A DNA stretch of 64,000 nucleotides from Pelargonium cotyledonis (taxonomy: Eukaryota > Streptophyta > Magnoliopsida > Geraniales > Geraniaceae), in contig JAYMTA010000019.1 of the NCBI GenBank assembly GCA_036897625.1, positions 1 to 64,000 of the forward strand, given 5' to 3'. Numbering within the stretch: the stretch's first letter is position 1; each line of letters begins with the position of its first letter. Positions 11,601 through 25,000 of the stretch are shown here, one piece after another. The notes under the pieces were generated by a model. It was not told the origin of the DNA, did not search any database, and saw only the letters and a list, made by a program, of their open reading frames with translations. A program made the position numbers and the translations under genes.

Positions 11601-13061
11601 GTATTAACTGTACTTACACTTACTATAAGTACTAACTAATCTACTACTTTAAAAACATAGACTGATGCTTTTTTTGTACTAGTCCACTTAGAGAGTGGGT
11701 TGCTTGTTCCCCTTTTCTTGTGAGGATCGCAGCGCTAATTGAATCAAATAATTAGGCTGAACTTTGCCAGAGGGTTTGTTTTTAAGAACGCATTTAATAT
11801 AATAAGAGGTTCGAGTACAGGCACAGCTGAAAGTCGGTAGTATCGCTCAGAAGAAAGATAGTAATCTAAGTCCCTCTTTCTAAGCAAATCCTTCCTTTTG
11901 TTAGTTTAATAAGAGTTCTAAGGGGTTTCTAGTAGGAGCCACAAAGGAAAAATCTATTTTTATAAAGTAAAAAAGGAAAGTATGAATAAGTATATGGGAA
12001 GTTCTCTAAGGCTAAAGCTAATATACAAGGTACCCTTTCTTTTCTATTTTAGTTAGATCCGCTTTTAGACCTTGGTCAACCAAATCTAGAAGGGATTCTC
12101 CTTATTGTAAACTTAATTTGTACGAGTTATTCAGAAGTAAAATCAAGGGCACTTCTAATAGTTTTCCTTCAAATAGGTTCGGTATGGAAAGTCTACTACT
12201 AAACAAGGAATAGCACTCATTTAAGAGGGGTTCTTTTTCTTAGTGTTTCTGGTTAGAGGCATTTCGACTCCTCAGGATCGCATTTCTAACTAAAGCTAGA
12301 GCTGTTACCCGCCAATAGGTTCACCGGCTGTTATGTCTAAAGCCTTTCTTAATTCTGTAAGTTTCTTAAAACAAAGTAGCACTTCACTTCAATCAGATAA
12401 TTTTCTTTAGAAGTTAGCTTACTACAAAGATATAAGCAACTAAAGTAAAGTATAGTCCCCTATTTCTATTTACCGGTATGCCTAGTAAGTCTTTCAAAAG
12501 CAGTCATAAGGATAGGGAAAAGCTTTTTATAGTCTTCAAATGGCATGCTCAATAGGTAAGGACTTTGTATTCTTCTGTTTCCAAGGTTTCCTATTATTCC
12601 CGAGAATTTAGGAGTTAAGTAATAAAGTAACTGAGGCAAAGAAAGCCTTTGGTTTCCCGCTTTTGAGTTTTATTTAGAAATAGGTCTGAAAGCTATTATG
12701 AATAAAAATTTGTTGGCTATGTGGTTATGCATGGACTATTAAAATACTATCTTACATTACCCTTTCTTTTTCCGGATGCCTACAGTCAGGTACACTAGCC
12801 CTCTCTATACTATTAGGGTCTATATCTATTTCAGTAACAACAAAGATCAAGAGGAATTGTCTTTAACAAATAATAGAACATCTAAACTATCTAGAAAAAC
12901 TCTTAGGAATCTAACTCTAGGGGTTATAAAAAACTAACTAGCCAAGGCCTATAAGAAAGAAAAAGACTTTTTGGATTGGGGGAAATTGAAGTGAAAAGTA
13001 CAAAACTTACAAAAATTAGGAAGCAGTTGAAAAGGGGCACTTCCTTTTTAAGAGTACCAAA
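8681..13061. other. AT-rich spacer
   Basis: There is no gene and no open frame of note. An A/G-rich coding-like patch lies at about 9,960-10,140. A small inverted repeat, AAACC-GGCGC-GGTTT, sits at about 11,393-11,407. Otherwise the stretch is AT-rich text broken by GGNNTCC-type palindromes. Confidence 0.55.
9960..10140 (+). repeat. A/G-rich coding-like repeat patch (probable family member)
   Basis: The stretch around AGGAATACCTATAAGCTATA resembles the minus-strand copy near 25.65 kb, where the corresponding codons read KNTYKS. One frame here gives SYKKSIFHKSLAV. It has the same texture as the Lys/Thr family, with weaker evidence than the better members. Confidence 0.3.
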
Positions 13062-13115
13062 ATCGCCAGACTTGAACCTGCTTCAGCGGTAAGACTTTAC
13101 CTTGTTATACCTGCA
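13062..13115 (-). pseudogene. tRNA-like relic, possibly trnG-GCC
   Basis: The minus strand reads GGTATAAC-AAGGTAAAGTC, then CTTACCGCTGAAG, then CAGGTTCAAGTC. This fits a D-arm, a shortened anticodon arm and a T-arm in the order of plant mitochondrial trnG-GCC. About 20 bases of a normal tRNA are missing and no acceptor stem forms. The identity is tentative; trnK shares the GCAGGTTCAAGTC word. Confidence 0.35.
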
Positions 13116-13899
13116 TTAAAAGAGCCGCCCAACCCCCCTCTCTTGACCGTTCCACCTTTCTTTCTAAAGCGTTTAGTACAAAAGTATAGACAAAATAAAA
13201 TAATATTGTTTCCGGGTTCCCTTAAACAACCTGCCCAGTCTCTTTTATAACAGTTTAAGGGGCCTTTCCAGTTGCATCCATAACTCTTTCTATAATTTAT
13301 AAAAGTTATTTGGACGTAGAAAAGCAGATAGTTAAACTTCTGTGTACAAGTATTATAATAAGCCAAAACGTTATTCATGCAATAAACTTGAGTTCATGGA
13401 ATGCTCTCTACATAGTTAAATTTTAATACAGTAAACTTTCTTAGACTCGGAAATTCCAGTATTTTCGGGTGTATGCTCAGGATGAGATATCACAAACGTA
13501 GACTCTTATTTTTCTAATTACTATTAATAACTTAATATTCATCCCTTTTCTTAAGAAAATTTTCAGTAAATCTTGAAAATGAAGCACACACAGCACAAGC
13601 CCTCTCGATACAAAGCAGAAAGAAGTCCCTATGGTTTATACTGAAATATCGAGTAAACTAACTGAAGTTCCTTATTTTTAATACTTTTTGTAAAGTAGTA
13701 CTAATCCGTGCGTGTCTCTATCTCATTTTATTGTCTTTTATACCCCACCAAGACTAATGTGTCAAGTTAAAAGAGGAAAGCTTTTGGGAGAACCCGAGGA
13801 GTAACCCTTGTGAACGCAGCACTGGTCTGAGCTAGACCGTAGAAGTCAAGCTATTACAAAAAGGGGTTATAAGGCGGAGGGAATACACAAATGCTACAG

Positions 13900-14080
13900 C
13901 TACAAGCAAAAGCGGACAGTTTAGGAGTTAAGTAAGAGTCTAGCTAGAGTAAGTCCAGGGAATACTGCTAAGACTAAGACAGCTGGGAAAGGTATAGCTC
14001 TTCTTAACACAAGCACAGGTCTAGCTCCACTATCAGGAGAATCTAGCTATTTAGAAAGCGAGTAGGAGTGGTGAGTAGCT
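13900..14080 (+). repeat. Lys/Thr-rich coding-like repeat patch (family member)
   Basis: In one plus-strand frame this A/G-rich patch reads KSLARVSPGN, then TAKTKTAGKGIALL, then NTSTGLAPLSG. The AKTKT word, encoded by GCTAAGACTAAGACAG, recurs with the same bases in the minus-strand patch near 43.58 kb (AKTKTGIQKAGN). That favours a shared origin over chance composition. No function is recognised. Confidence 0.45.
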
Positions 14081-14439
14081 GGCCGTGTTTGGTGGTGCTA
14101 TAAGGTATTAATGTACTATCTATTAGACTCTATTCCATTCCTTTTAATTCCCAAAGTTAGTAAGGTAATAAAAACTCTCTAAGGTGCGTGATTCTAAAAA
14201 ACAGTCATTAAAAAGTATAGAATACTGACCCAAAAAGCCTTCTAAGGTATAATATAGGTACCCAAACTAGCACAATAAACGAAAGTTTTCTAGTAACTTT
14301 AACTCCTTTCTATTTAATCTAGATTCATTATCCGGAATCCTTTGGTACAGTATTTAGTAAAAGAAAAGTATGATATATAATTTAATACCAGAATTTTTCG
14401 TGAAAGGTAAATTGTTAATATAGGAAATCAAATAAGAGG

Positions 14440-14765
14440 TGGACTTTTCAGATTTAAGAAAAGCATAGCTTCAAAGAAGAGTAATACAACCAATAAGAGG
14501 TCTAGTTCGAAGGAGATTTATAAGATCCCGAAAAAGAGGTAGTACAAGTAAGCAATTGCCGGGTATTTATAGGTAAAAGTCAAGCTATCGAGACAAAGCA
14601 AAAAAGATTACAAAAAAGAAGAGCTTTGCCTAAGAGTAAGATCCAAAGTCTCGCTCTGAAAAGTCTAGAAATAAAGAAAGGTATGAAAGAAGTTTTTCGG
14701 GATTAGAACCTTTGTATCTAATGTGTTACTGTAATCGGTAGCTTTGGAGTTACTGTATTCTGCAC
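14440..14765 (+). repeat. Lys-rich patch with a second, shortened copy at 44.3 kb
   Basis: Two short Lys-rich frames lie here; the second ends with LEIKKGMKEVFRD before a TAG. Three words recur in the same order at 44,321-44,403: TCTCGCTCT (14,649), AAAGAAAGGTATGAAAG (14,673-14,689) and GTTACTGTATTC (14,749-14,760). The spacings differ, with about 15 bases missing between the first two words in the 44-kb copy. The two loci are therefore diverged duplicates. Confidence 0.6.
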
Positions 14766-15919
14766 TTTAGAAAGTCCTAGGTTTTCAAGTCCGTAAGTAA
14801 GTTCACAAAGAGGAAAGTCTAACTCTTTGGGAGGGCCTAAGAATTCTAGTAATAAAGGTAGTCTAAAATAGAAAAAGAGGCCGCTTTAAAGTAGGGGTTT
14901 TCCGACTCTTGCTCTCAAAACCTCTCTAATTGGAATAAAAGACCCCCAACCAACGGTAGCCCGGCTTTTAAAAGCAGTGTTTTGCCTCGCCTTTTAATTA
15001 AGAAGAACCCGTTTCTTCTTACTCATATCTAGACCTAACCCTCTTTTGAAAACTAATTAGGGCCTAGGAGAAAGGAGTACCGATCGCTAACAAAGCCCAT
15101 ACTTCTAAGAATTCTAATCCAAGCTGAATAGTAGAAAATTCTAACAAGGTTTTTGAAAAGTGCGTTTTATAAGCGTTTTAAGCAAAATTGCATATTAAAG
15201 ATGGAAGAGGTCCTTGTATCTTCAGCCCTTGAAAAAGTTAACCTATCTGGCTTAGTATTTTTAAAGTCCTAATCTCTCTTGTTTTAGGAATCCTTCTTTG
15301 TTAAATTCAATTCCTGATTTGTATTATCGATAAGGTCCTGGATTAATATAAATTATATCCCTTATTTTACAAGTGCCCCCTTTTGTTAACAAACTTGGGG
15401 TAGTAGTACTATTCAAGCTTATAAGGCATCCTATCCTGCATTCAATTTCTTATACTAAAAGTAACTAAACTTGAATAAATGCTTTTTTGTATACCCTTAA
15501 AAAGGAGATTAGTATCCAGATTTATTATAAAACTCTTCCCAATACTGCAGAAATTTAGGTAATTGAACTTAAAATTGCCATATACGACAACCTCTTACTA
15601 TTTAATAAGTCCCTATTAGTAGAAAGAAATCTCTCACTTTTGTTTTTGTTATGGGAATCCCAATACTCTTGAAAAAGACATATTAAGCTAGTACTGCCTA
15701 TATTCAAAAAGATTCTATAGCGAGTTAAAAAAGACCTAACTTGAGGGGGCAGTCCTTTATTAACCCGGCTGAGAGTAGAATAAAGAAACATAAAAGCTAT
15801 AAACAAGAATAAACTTATTTAAATAATACGAAGAATATTAAATTGGAATAGTGGCCCTGGTAATCAAGAGATCCTTCGAAGTAAGAATAGGTAATGAAAA
15901 CTACTCAATTTAGGAGACC

Positions 15920-15927
15920 GGGATCCC
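15920..15927. repeat. GC-cluster-like perfect palindrome
   Basis: GGGATCCC, flanked by CC and AGG, is a perfect eight-base palindrome within AT-rich spacer. It is an example of the punctuating GC element. Confidence 0.5.
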
Positions 15928-18476
15928 AGGGGGTGCCAAAGCAAGGGTTTTAGTAAGAGTTTGTGAAATAGAGTTTACATAATCTCTAAACAATATCCTT
16001 TTTGGAATCTCTAGTAGAATCCAGTTTGAGGTAATATCTAATACACGTTCTACAAGCGGGCTAGCCTACTCTGAAATTTATTTAGACTTTCTGTCAACCT
16101 AAGAGATATCTGCTATCAAGCAAAACCCTTCTAATTACGGAGCACATAGAAGAAAGATGATAAAAGAACACAAATTAATTTCTTAAGTAAGGAAAGTCTA
16201 ATAATACTTTTCAGTAAACCTGGGGGGGGGTGAAACGGAAATGGGTAAAAAACTAAAAGAAAGTAATAATTTGGGCACTTACGTGGTCTAAAAGACTTAA
16301 TTTTAACCTACGAGTTAGTATAATAAGATAGAAATTCTTCCCAGTAGTTGAGTTCCGTTAGAAGCAATTTATTAAGAAAAGTTCCTATATCTAAATTGTA
16401 AAAAATTAGACTATGATATTTCTTCCTAGTTTGGTGGGTCTGTGCCTTTCTTTATACGGTAGATACAAATATTACTAGGGGGACTTTTACACGTAGCGTT
16501 TATAGCACCCCGCGGGATAGTATAAGAGACTTAACCTTATTTTTTATTGCCCTTGTAGACTAATTCAACTTATATGAGAGTACTGTTGGGGTTCCTTATT
16601 TAGGGCTGGATGATTCTTACTTTCAGGGTCTTCTTAATAGTCTTCATATACGTGCTTAAGGATCAAACTTCGAGATTCACTTATCAGATCCAGCTTATAG
16701 CTAGGATTCTTTCCCTGCTTTTTGTTTGTAGTTAACTCTTTAAGTTGAGGGTTATTTATAAATAGTTAATTCACACACTTTCAAAATAGAGTTTGATAAA
16801 TTACCAAGTATTGTACTTTTCCGCATTACATTCCTTTTCTAATAATTTATGTTTTCGTTTTGATAGTGAAGTTTTTATGATGAGTAATATGGTAGCCCCG
16901 CAGACAACAACACGCTACATTCAATGACAAAGCTATAAACTTTTTTAGTACAAAAGGCTTTATCCTTACGAAAACGATAATACTTTAGCTACTTGCTTTT
17001 TAATAGATCTTGACTTGGATAGAAATAGATGCTTGAGTTTAACACCCTTGCTATGCTAGATAGAGGGACCTCCTTTTTATAAGAGTTTACTGGATACATT
17101 AGCTTTTTTGTTCTCTATTTAAAGAGAGGCATACTGCTGCTTTTTTAGGTTTCTAATTCCTGTTGTGCTTTTAAACAATATAACTGTGAGTTTGAGCAAA
17201 GAGTTCTAAATATAAAAACCCTAAATGTAATCCCTTGCCCGTTCGTTATAACAAGTTTTCAGACTATCTAGATTTAGTCCCTTGACCAGGGTTTGTTTTT
17301 ACTCTTTCGAAAGAACTCTCTTATACAAAAACTTTTAAAGTACACTGCATTCCATAAAAAACTATACAATAAAATAGTAAAACTTGGGATTATACGTTCT
17401 GTTAAGCATTTCAAGTTTTAGGGTTGTTATTCTACCCTGCCTTATCCTTTATTTAATTTATACGAAAACCAGGTTTTAATAATATAAGAGGTGGTCCTTA
17501 TTTCATTCTTATAACTCCGTATTCTTCACAACAGCGCTCCAACCAGCTTCTACTAACACTAAACAGGCGCTTCTTTTCTAGTATTTCTTTCTTGATTGAA
17601 GGCACTTTTTGATATTTAGTATAAAGGCAAGAGTTTAAAGTTTTAACACTATAAAAATTCTAATTTGATTCGTTATTCATGGAGACTCTTTTAAAATTAT
17701 AAACCCAGAGGGTACAGTGCTGTTTTTAGAAAAACCGTGTAATACTGAAGAAGACACTTAAACATGATATACTTTGTAGCTCTCTACTAAGAGCCCCCTT
17801 TGGCAGAATTTTACTTAGGAATCCCTGTTCGGTCTTAGTTATGAAAGGCTTAGTTATGAAAGGTTTTACTAAGTTTCTCGATCCAGTATATGTGCAGCCG
17901 GTATAACCGTTTGTAGTAAACACAGTCAAATTCCTGAGGTCAAACACTCTTAAAGTTATTATCTAGGATTGCCTTAAAACACAAGTTAGGAAGTCTAAGT
18001 TTGTGCTCTGTTCGTTTTAAAGCATTATTTAGAGCTTTTCCTTTATTTAAACTCCCTTGGCCGACTATAGAGGGCTCCTAGTTAGAGACTGCTTACCCTA
18101 TTCATTAGGAAATTTCCCTACTTTATTTTATATCCCCATCTCAAGCTTTCTTTTATTAGTTGGATGCTACTTATTTAGGTTAAATCCTGCTCTTACTTAT
18201 ATGGGTCCGTTGAACAAAGTTTTATTCTCTAGCTGGTATTCTTTTTTAGGAAATGTTCTTGATTCAACTATTTTTAAATAGGAAGGACTTCTAATTAGCA
18301 GCATTAGCTACACTTTCACACTTAAGGAATTTTCGAGAGAAACCTATAACTTTTTAGTAATACAAAGGAAGGTCTTCTTATTGGCTTCAGTATATATTCC
18401 TTTAGCAAACCCATATTACTTATATACAAATAGTATAAAATGATTCAGATCTTCTTGTATATTTTAAGCAGTTATG

Positions 18477-18555
18477 TGGAGTATAGCAAAGTGGTAAAGC
18501 ACTGGTTCATAAAATCCTTTATATAGCAGCTACTTTTAGGTTCTTCGCTTAACTG
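18477..18555 (+). pseudogene. trnQ: decayed trnQ-UUG
   Basis: The 5' half, TGGAGTATAGCAAAGTGGTA followed by AAGCACTGGTT, agrees at nearly every position with organellar trnQ-UUG through the acceptor, D-arm and start of the anticodon stem. The anticodon loop (CATAAAA) lacks TTG. The 3' half has only a weak T-arm-like AGGTTCTTCGCTT and an ACTGG that could be the remnant of the acceptor end. It is a pseudogene. The 5' half assignment is good; the 3' boundary is a guess. Confidence 0.6.
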
Positions 18556-18765
18556 GATATCCTTTTAATATTTAGAGCAAGCTTAGGGTAATACAAAAAA
18601 TAACTGATATAGGTATCTTTTCTAAGGGTGTATAAATCTTAAGTATACATTGTGTCATTCCGCTCTTATATATTACATTACGATAAGTATAATACAAGAG
18701 ACATACTTAACTGTTAAGGGTATTGCAACTCTCCTGGGTAATACAAAAGGAAGAGGTACAGTACT
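18556..18765. other. AT-rich spacer
   Basis: Short AT-rich stretch between the trnQ relic and the next A/G-rich patch; nothing is recognised in it. Confidence 0.5.
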
Positions 18766-18880
18766 TACAAAAGGAAGACTAAACGGGCTCTCCTAACAGC
18801 AAAACTAAGGCAGCTAGGAGGAGTTTTATAAAGACTAGGATAGTTATAGCTATCAAGAAAAGGTGTACTGATTAGAGTAT
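18766..18880 (+). repeat. Lys-rich coding-like repeat patch (family member)
   Basis: An A/G-rich stretch with ACTAAGGCAGCTAGGAGG that in one frame reads TKAARRSFIKTRIVIAIKKR. It has the codon texture of the Lys/Thr family and the word AAGGCAGCTA, which is also seen at about 1,492 (AAGGCAGCTATC). Confidence 0.35.
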
Positions 18881-18954
18881 GGCTCAGAAGATTGACGAAT
18901 GAAAGTAAAGAGTGAGGAAGGGACCTACTTGCGCGCAACAGTTATATTGATTAA

Positions 18955-19040
18955 GATAGACGGGTGGCAAGCCCGGTACATCGTACGCGCTGTTGGCCTG
19001 AGATATAGAGCGAAGTGAGAGAGAAGCTGAGGTCAACGGA
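18955..19040. other. GC-rich structured patch with stem-loop
   Basis: This island is clearly richer in G and C than its surroundings. CTGTTGGCCTGAG (18,990-19,002) can pair with CTGAGGTCAACGG (19,027-19,039) in 12 of 13 positions when G-U pairs are counted, around a purine-rich loop. Just upstream CGGG and CCCG flank TGGCAAG as a smaller hairpin. It does not match a tRNA, an rRNA helix or a group II intron domain that I recognise. The loop contains GAGCGAAGTGAGAGAG, a word type seen elsewhere in the window as GAACGAAG or CTTCACTTCGTTC. Confidence 0.4.
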
Positions 19041-22000
19041 AAGTTTGAGCACTAGTGATCTGGAATAGGTATACAGATAGAAAAGTCTTGAGTAATGCAA
19101 GCAGTTGGGCAGGCTGCTTACTCGGCACTAAGGTATAAAAAAGAAAGTATGGAAAAGGGCTATAACCTAGATGAGGATTCTCCTAAATTTTTAATACGCC
19201 AAAATTTTTCGTTTCGAATTTGTTATTTCTGAGAGATTACTTGTAGCTTTATTCTTTTTTCTTAAGAGAGCTTTTTCAGGGAAAAGGGTTTTCCATTAGC
19301 TTGTCACATATAACCCCCTAGGCTGTAAGATCGAATTTTTTAGTAATTCTTTTGTCTTCTAATTTAAGATAAGACTCGAAATTTCTCTTAAGTTCCTTGT
19401 AAAGTTTTAAAGGTTAGTATACCCCCGCTTTGGACTAAAAACTCACACATTAGTTTAAAAGAGAAACCCCTTTTAGTTTTAGCGGGGCCCCTTTCAAAAA
19501 GTTGGACTCAATACAATTCTATTTCGAATATTTCTGTTAAGGGTAATAAAGTTTTGTGTAATTCAGATAGAAGAAAGACTTTTCATTTATATACCAGGCT
19601 TACCATAGGATATTCGTGACTTTATCCTATAGATCTTGAACTTCGAACTCGACAGCCTTCCATAACTATATAAAAATTTGAGAAACTCTAATATCAATAC
19701 ACTAAAGGGTAGGCCCTTGATAGATTATTCGGATAAATACTATAATACTGCCCCAAAGGGCTTTCCCAATAAACGAATAAGCTCTCCTTTTACGTGTGTT
19801 ACCCAGCTTGAGTGTAAGTAGCAAGCTTTTTGTTCTAATTCAAGTTTCTTTTTTTATGTTCCAACCTTTATCCTTATTCTTAGATACTTTGTCTACAAAT
19901 ACACTAGTATTCCCTTAGCGAGCGGTATTCTTTACTTTTATTAGTTTCTTTCTCATGTACTTAGGTACGCCGACGAGATAGATATTGGTTCGTAACGGAC
20001 GGGTTTCTTATTAGTTTCATAGTTTTACAAGAGTCTCCAGAAATCTAGGGTTAAGGGTCCTAATTTGCATTAGAATTTGCAGTAGATGGGGAGTCCTTGT
20101 TTACTGTTACGTTGTTAGTTAATATAGTTTTTGCAATCAGGCGAAAGTATCTAAACCCTTTTGTTTCCTTTATTAAGTATACGGGGATTCCCAGGCAGAG
20201 TTAATATATATATATAGTATTTAGAAAGCTATCCTAAAAAGGAATTACTAGAACTCAAAGGAATACTGGGGCGCTATTAAAAGAGGGTTCCTTGTTTCTC
20301 AGAATAATAAAAAGTAGTTATAGACTAAACTTGCAATTAAGATTCCCCCCTTTTTGTTAACATGAGTGTCTTGCCCTTTAAAATAAGTTATGGTATGTAG
20401 TAGATATCATGATATTTCAAGGTCTAGCTAAGTTTTTATAAGAGTTTTTATAGATATTAGGTCAAAACCTCGAGTCCTACCATAAGCATTACAATTTATA
20501 CACATATTTAGTTTTAGAACAACCAAAAATTTAAGAGATCTATGCCACTAAAAGACTTCCATTACTATCCTCTTTCCCGGAAAATCTTAAGTATTGCCCG
20601 CCGGAGTAACCCCTGCGCACGAAGTCTCTCCATTGTAGCTTTCATCACGAAAAGGAAGATTTTTGGGGATTAGTTATCTTTCTAAGACTTCTCAAAAACC
20701 TCGTTCTAACCCTTGACTAGAATTAGAGTATATCGGTAAGGGATAAGCCAGGGTTCTTCTTGTTAATGTCTCCCCTGACCCCTTTTCTAGTTAACAAGGA
20801 AAGAAAGATAAGGAATTTTGTAACCAAGGGGTTACCTATAAGGAAAGCGCAAATTTCTCAAATAACGAGATAGAAAAACTTTCATTAAATAGAGTTGCCG
20901 TAGATAGTGAGATAGAGGTTCTAAAAATTCTAGTAAGAGTTAGGTTACAAAGAGGGCTGTAGAAAAAAGCTTGTGTAGTGGGTGTGGAAATGCTTGTTTT
21001 TCAAGAGACCTTTAAAAGAGTGATTATGAGGTACAAGGAATTAAAGAATATTAAAGTTAAAGTCAATTTTTCTTTTTTGTTTGATATACAAGGAGTTAGC
21101 CCAGAAGAATGCCAAGAGCAGTTATAAGAATAATATCCCTATATTACTAGAATCCAGTATTCACTTAGAAGAAAGAATTCAGAATATTGTAATATCTCTC
21201 AAAACAGGGCCTCCCTGAACTGAAAGGAGAGAATTTTTAGATACAAAAAGCAGACCTTAAACATTTTTTTTTCTAACACGGCATATACTTCATTAGAAAA
21301 GCAGGATAACTGTAATAATAATAAGGGGTTCTAATTACCCAAAGTCTTTTTTGAACCTCAAGCTGCTCATATCTACTGTTCCAAAACAAGGGCCCCTCTG
21401 CCATTAAATTTCCTTAAAGGTCAGGATTGCAAAGTAATTAATTTAGTTGGGTAGATTTGTTAGATATAGATTCCTTTCACAATGAAGCCCCCTACATAGT
21501 ATAAAATTCTTAGATTTAAGGGCACTTTTCAAAACAAAACTAGAAGTACCCTTGCAAATCTCCTTAGCTATTAATAAAGCGGAAGACTTTCAATTCTTTT
21601 TTTACTAAAAGTTTTCATTATCCCTGCACAAAGTCCTCTCTACGTGTAATGTTTCCAAGAATTAGATTGCTTTCCAGAAGTCTTATACTTATTAACAAGC
21701 ATGGATTGTCTCCCATTCAGGGGATCTTTACTGCACAAGGTTCCCGTACGGTGCATAGCCAAAAATATCTAAGATAAAAAGACCCTACCGCGCATTCTAT
21801 TAGACTAAGAATTTATATGGAATCGGTCGAAAGTGGATAACCTGGTAGGCCTATACGGGGCCTATTCAACCCAATACCCTTAGATAGCTTTAAAACTTCT
21901 CTTCCTTTAGTAAGTAGAGTAAGGGTTTGCAATCCCAAGATTAAATAATTTCTAGGAATACCAAAACGAAAAAAGACTGACAGCCAGCTTTTAATTTCAA

Positions 22001-25000
22001 TATGAGCTAAATATGTAAAATCCAGAAAGAATTACACGTAAATTCTTGAATCGAGAAGGGGGCTTTTAAAAGGGATTATATAATTAGAATTGTTTTTGTG
22101 CCTTAAAATCCGCTTTATTTATCTTGGATCTATTTTCTTTTTATGAATTTACCGAGGTTTTTTGTACTCTTTTGGTTATTTTTGGTTATCTAGAGGGGTT
22201 TCTCTGCCTCAAAAAGTACCATTAAAACACCTAATGAATTAAATTGAATTCTTTTTTTAATGCGAGAAACCTAAAAATTTTGATTCGTTTATCAAGAGGA
22301 ACCGCTAGTAAACTAAAGCATTTTCTTTTCTTTATAAGGACCTCTTTTAATTTTAAGTCTTAAATTAAAAGTAATACTGCCTTGAGATAAAAGGTAACAA
22401 TAACAAGTCGGTGTACCTGTTTTATAAGGAAAGCTCTATTAAACGTAAACGAGGCAATAACAGGTTATGGATGATACTTTTTGTAGACTTTTTGTGGTAG
22501 AACTTACTGAGAAGTTCCATCATAAATGAAATCTCAGAATAGGTTAGGAGAACGCGGATTTGAACTGACTAATTTCTAGATAAAGTTTCTAGAGTTATAG
22601 AAAAAAGTAAACGAAGTGTTTCGTAATAACGCAAGAGTCCCTCCTTTGAAATTTTGCTCTTGTGAGCTTCTATATTATTGATAAAGAAGACCTATTTTGA
22701 TATGAGATACAAGACCCTCTACTCCACTACGGATTAGTCCCTTAATGTAATGAATGCGGCAAGAATATCTATAAGTATAGATACAAATACAAAGTCCAGA
22801 AAAGCTCTCAGATCTCAGCTGTATAGCCTGAACCCTTATAAAAAAAAATTTCCAATAGTATAAAATTCTAGAATTCATAAAAAACGAAGCCCCTCGAGTA
22901 TAAAAGGGAAGCTTCTTGTATTGGGTATACGACAAGGACTTTTTCTTATCTTTACTCAACAAGCAATTCAAGTTTTCCACAATTAAATAGAATCGAACCC
23001 TTGCGCGCTTGCTGGTTTACTATTGAGAATTGGCTTATAGCCTTAGATTAGGAATAACTAGGTAGCTTTATATAGCATCCAAACCCTACACTTTATATGT
23101 TTATATGCAGAGCCTCGGCTTCTATAAATTTATGCGAAAATTGACTTCATTATTTTAGTTCTCAGTAAATGGGGCCCCTTTTTTATATACCGAGTTCGAG
23201 TTATCTAAACTTGCATTCCCGCGTGAAAAATTTACTTATAACCCTTCAGGATTTTTGAAGCTCTGTTATGCAAAGGGAATCCCCACTTTATTTAGATTTT
23301 CATTAATGTTAACTCGTTTTTTCTGATCAAGACTATGACATTCCACGAGTAATAAATCCCTCTAGTTTTACATTCAAATTTTAAGTGCTTTTACTAACTA
23401 AATTCTCTTCGTTTAGGACCCTTACCTAACAGAGTTAGAGCATACCCTTTATTTATTAAAAACTGGAAATTCTTTAATTCGAGTAGACTGCCTGTTACAT
23501 ACATGTGGATTTTTAGCCTTCAAAAGGAATCTCTTGTACTGGATCTTACTTAGTTATAGGCGATTAAGAATACTGCAGGAAACAGCCGGGCATTATCTTA
23601 TGTTAGTAGGCCAGTGTTTAGTTGAGTAGCTAGCTTGAGAAAAAGGGGTGCGAAATACTGGTAATTATTATGTAATGTATACCCAAGGATTAAATTTAAT
23701 TTAAACTCTTCTTTTAATAAGTATAAAATTTTTGGACTTTAACTTCACTCTTTTTTTTTTTTCCGAGAATATTGGCTTAGTACTAGCAAAGCTGTGGGCG
23801 ACTAAAAGACACTCTGGAATCTTTCTTGCTGTAGAATAGTCCAAGCAAGCTCTCCTTACGAACCATAAGACTCGCTTATACCATATGAAGTAGTGCTCTA
23901 GAAATAACTCTAAAACTGGGAGAAACCAAAGAAGTTCCTAAAAAAGTAACGGCATTCTTGTAAAGTTCAGGGCTTAATAAGGATAACCCAGTTCCGGTAT
24001 AATATATTATAAATATATAGATAGAAAAACTTTTTAAAACGGAAGATTACATACTACAAAGTGCCGCTTGGAAGGCTTTTTATTTTAAGAGGTTTTTTCT
24101 CTCCCAGTCAGATTTTTATAAAGGTGTAAGAGTTCAAGTCAATCAGCTTCAAAAAGCTAGTAAATAAAGAAATCTCCGCGTGTTAGATTTTTAGTAAAAA
24201 GAAAGGCCAAAAGGCCTGAAGAGTTTTGTATTACCCAAAAAATTACAGAGGTATATCCAAAAATAGGATTAGATTTCTTAAAGTTTGTAAAGTTTTATCA
24301 AGGGCTCTTTTTTTAGTACAGAACAAAAGACTAAAACAGTAGAACTTCTTTGAGTCCCGGAATTTAAAAAAACAAAAGGCTCCCTCAGTATCCGTAAACG
24401 CTTTCTTATTGAGTCTCCTTAAGTTTACAGGGAAACTTTATGTAGGTACAAGAGCTTCCTTAAGAAGTCTCTTAAGTTGAGGATTGCTCTATAGTGGGGA
24501 TTCCCTGGGGATAAAGGGAGAAAATAGGGAATCCCGTAGAAGAGATCTTTACCACGCGTTTTAGAGCGCATACAGCAGGGCTGCTCCTTGGTATTATAAA
24601 CCTTAATCAGGAGTCCTTTACTAAAATTACTCCTACTCTAGAATTACGAGAATTCAGAAATAATGTATATAAGCCGACAATTTCTAGGACTGCTTATTTA
24701 TATAATAGGAAATCTATAGCAAACTACAGTAATAAGAAAGCATTAAGAATATCTAAAATCTAAAAGGTTACTTCCAAAAGCAGCTGTACTGTGGCGGGCA
24801 ACCTAGGCTTAAAAAAGGCTAAACTATACTTATAGCAGGGTTACACATAGAATTCTATCCGAGATACACTAAAAGGGGTTTTTAATAGTTTAAGTACGAT
24901 GTTGTTCACTGATTTTTTTAAGTAAAGATCCTTCAAGAGTTCGAAATTAGTAGGGGGCCTTTTGACAAAAGCTTTGGGGTTTTCTAAGAGCTTTTCCTGT

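Larger units (their letters stand above)
13116..18476. other. AT-rich spacer
   Basis: No gene is supported. Open frames of 73-93 codons at 13,097-13,378 (minus), 15,555-15,806 (minus), 17,726-17,947 (minus) and 18,057-18,281 (plus) show no domain. Two A/G-rich coding-like patches lie at 13.9 and 14.45-14.7 kb, and a perfect GGGATCCC palindrome is at 15,920-15,927. Confidence 0.55.

Noticed and set aside
22541-22600. Minus-strand T-arm-like word (AGTTCAAATCCGCG)
   Set aside because: No matching D-arm or anticodon arm; too little to call a tRNA relic.
22675-22980. 101-codon open frame on the minus strand
   Set aside because: No motif, no neighbouring signals, and codon texture identical to the AT-rich spacer.
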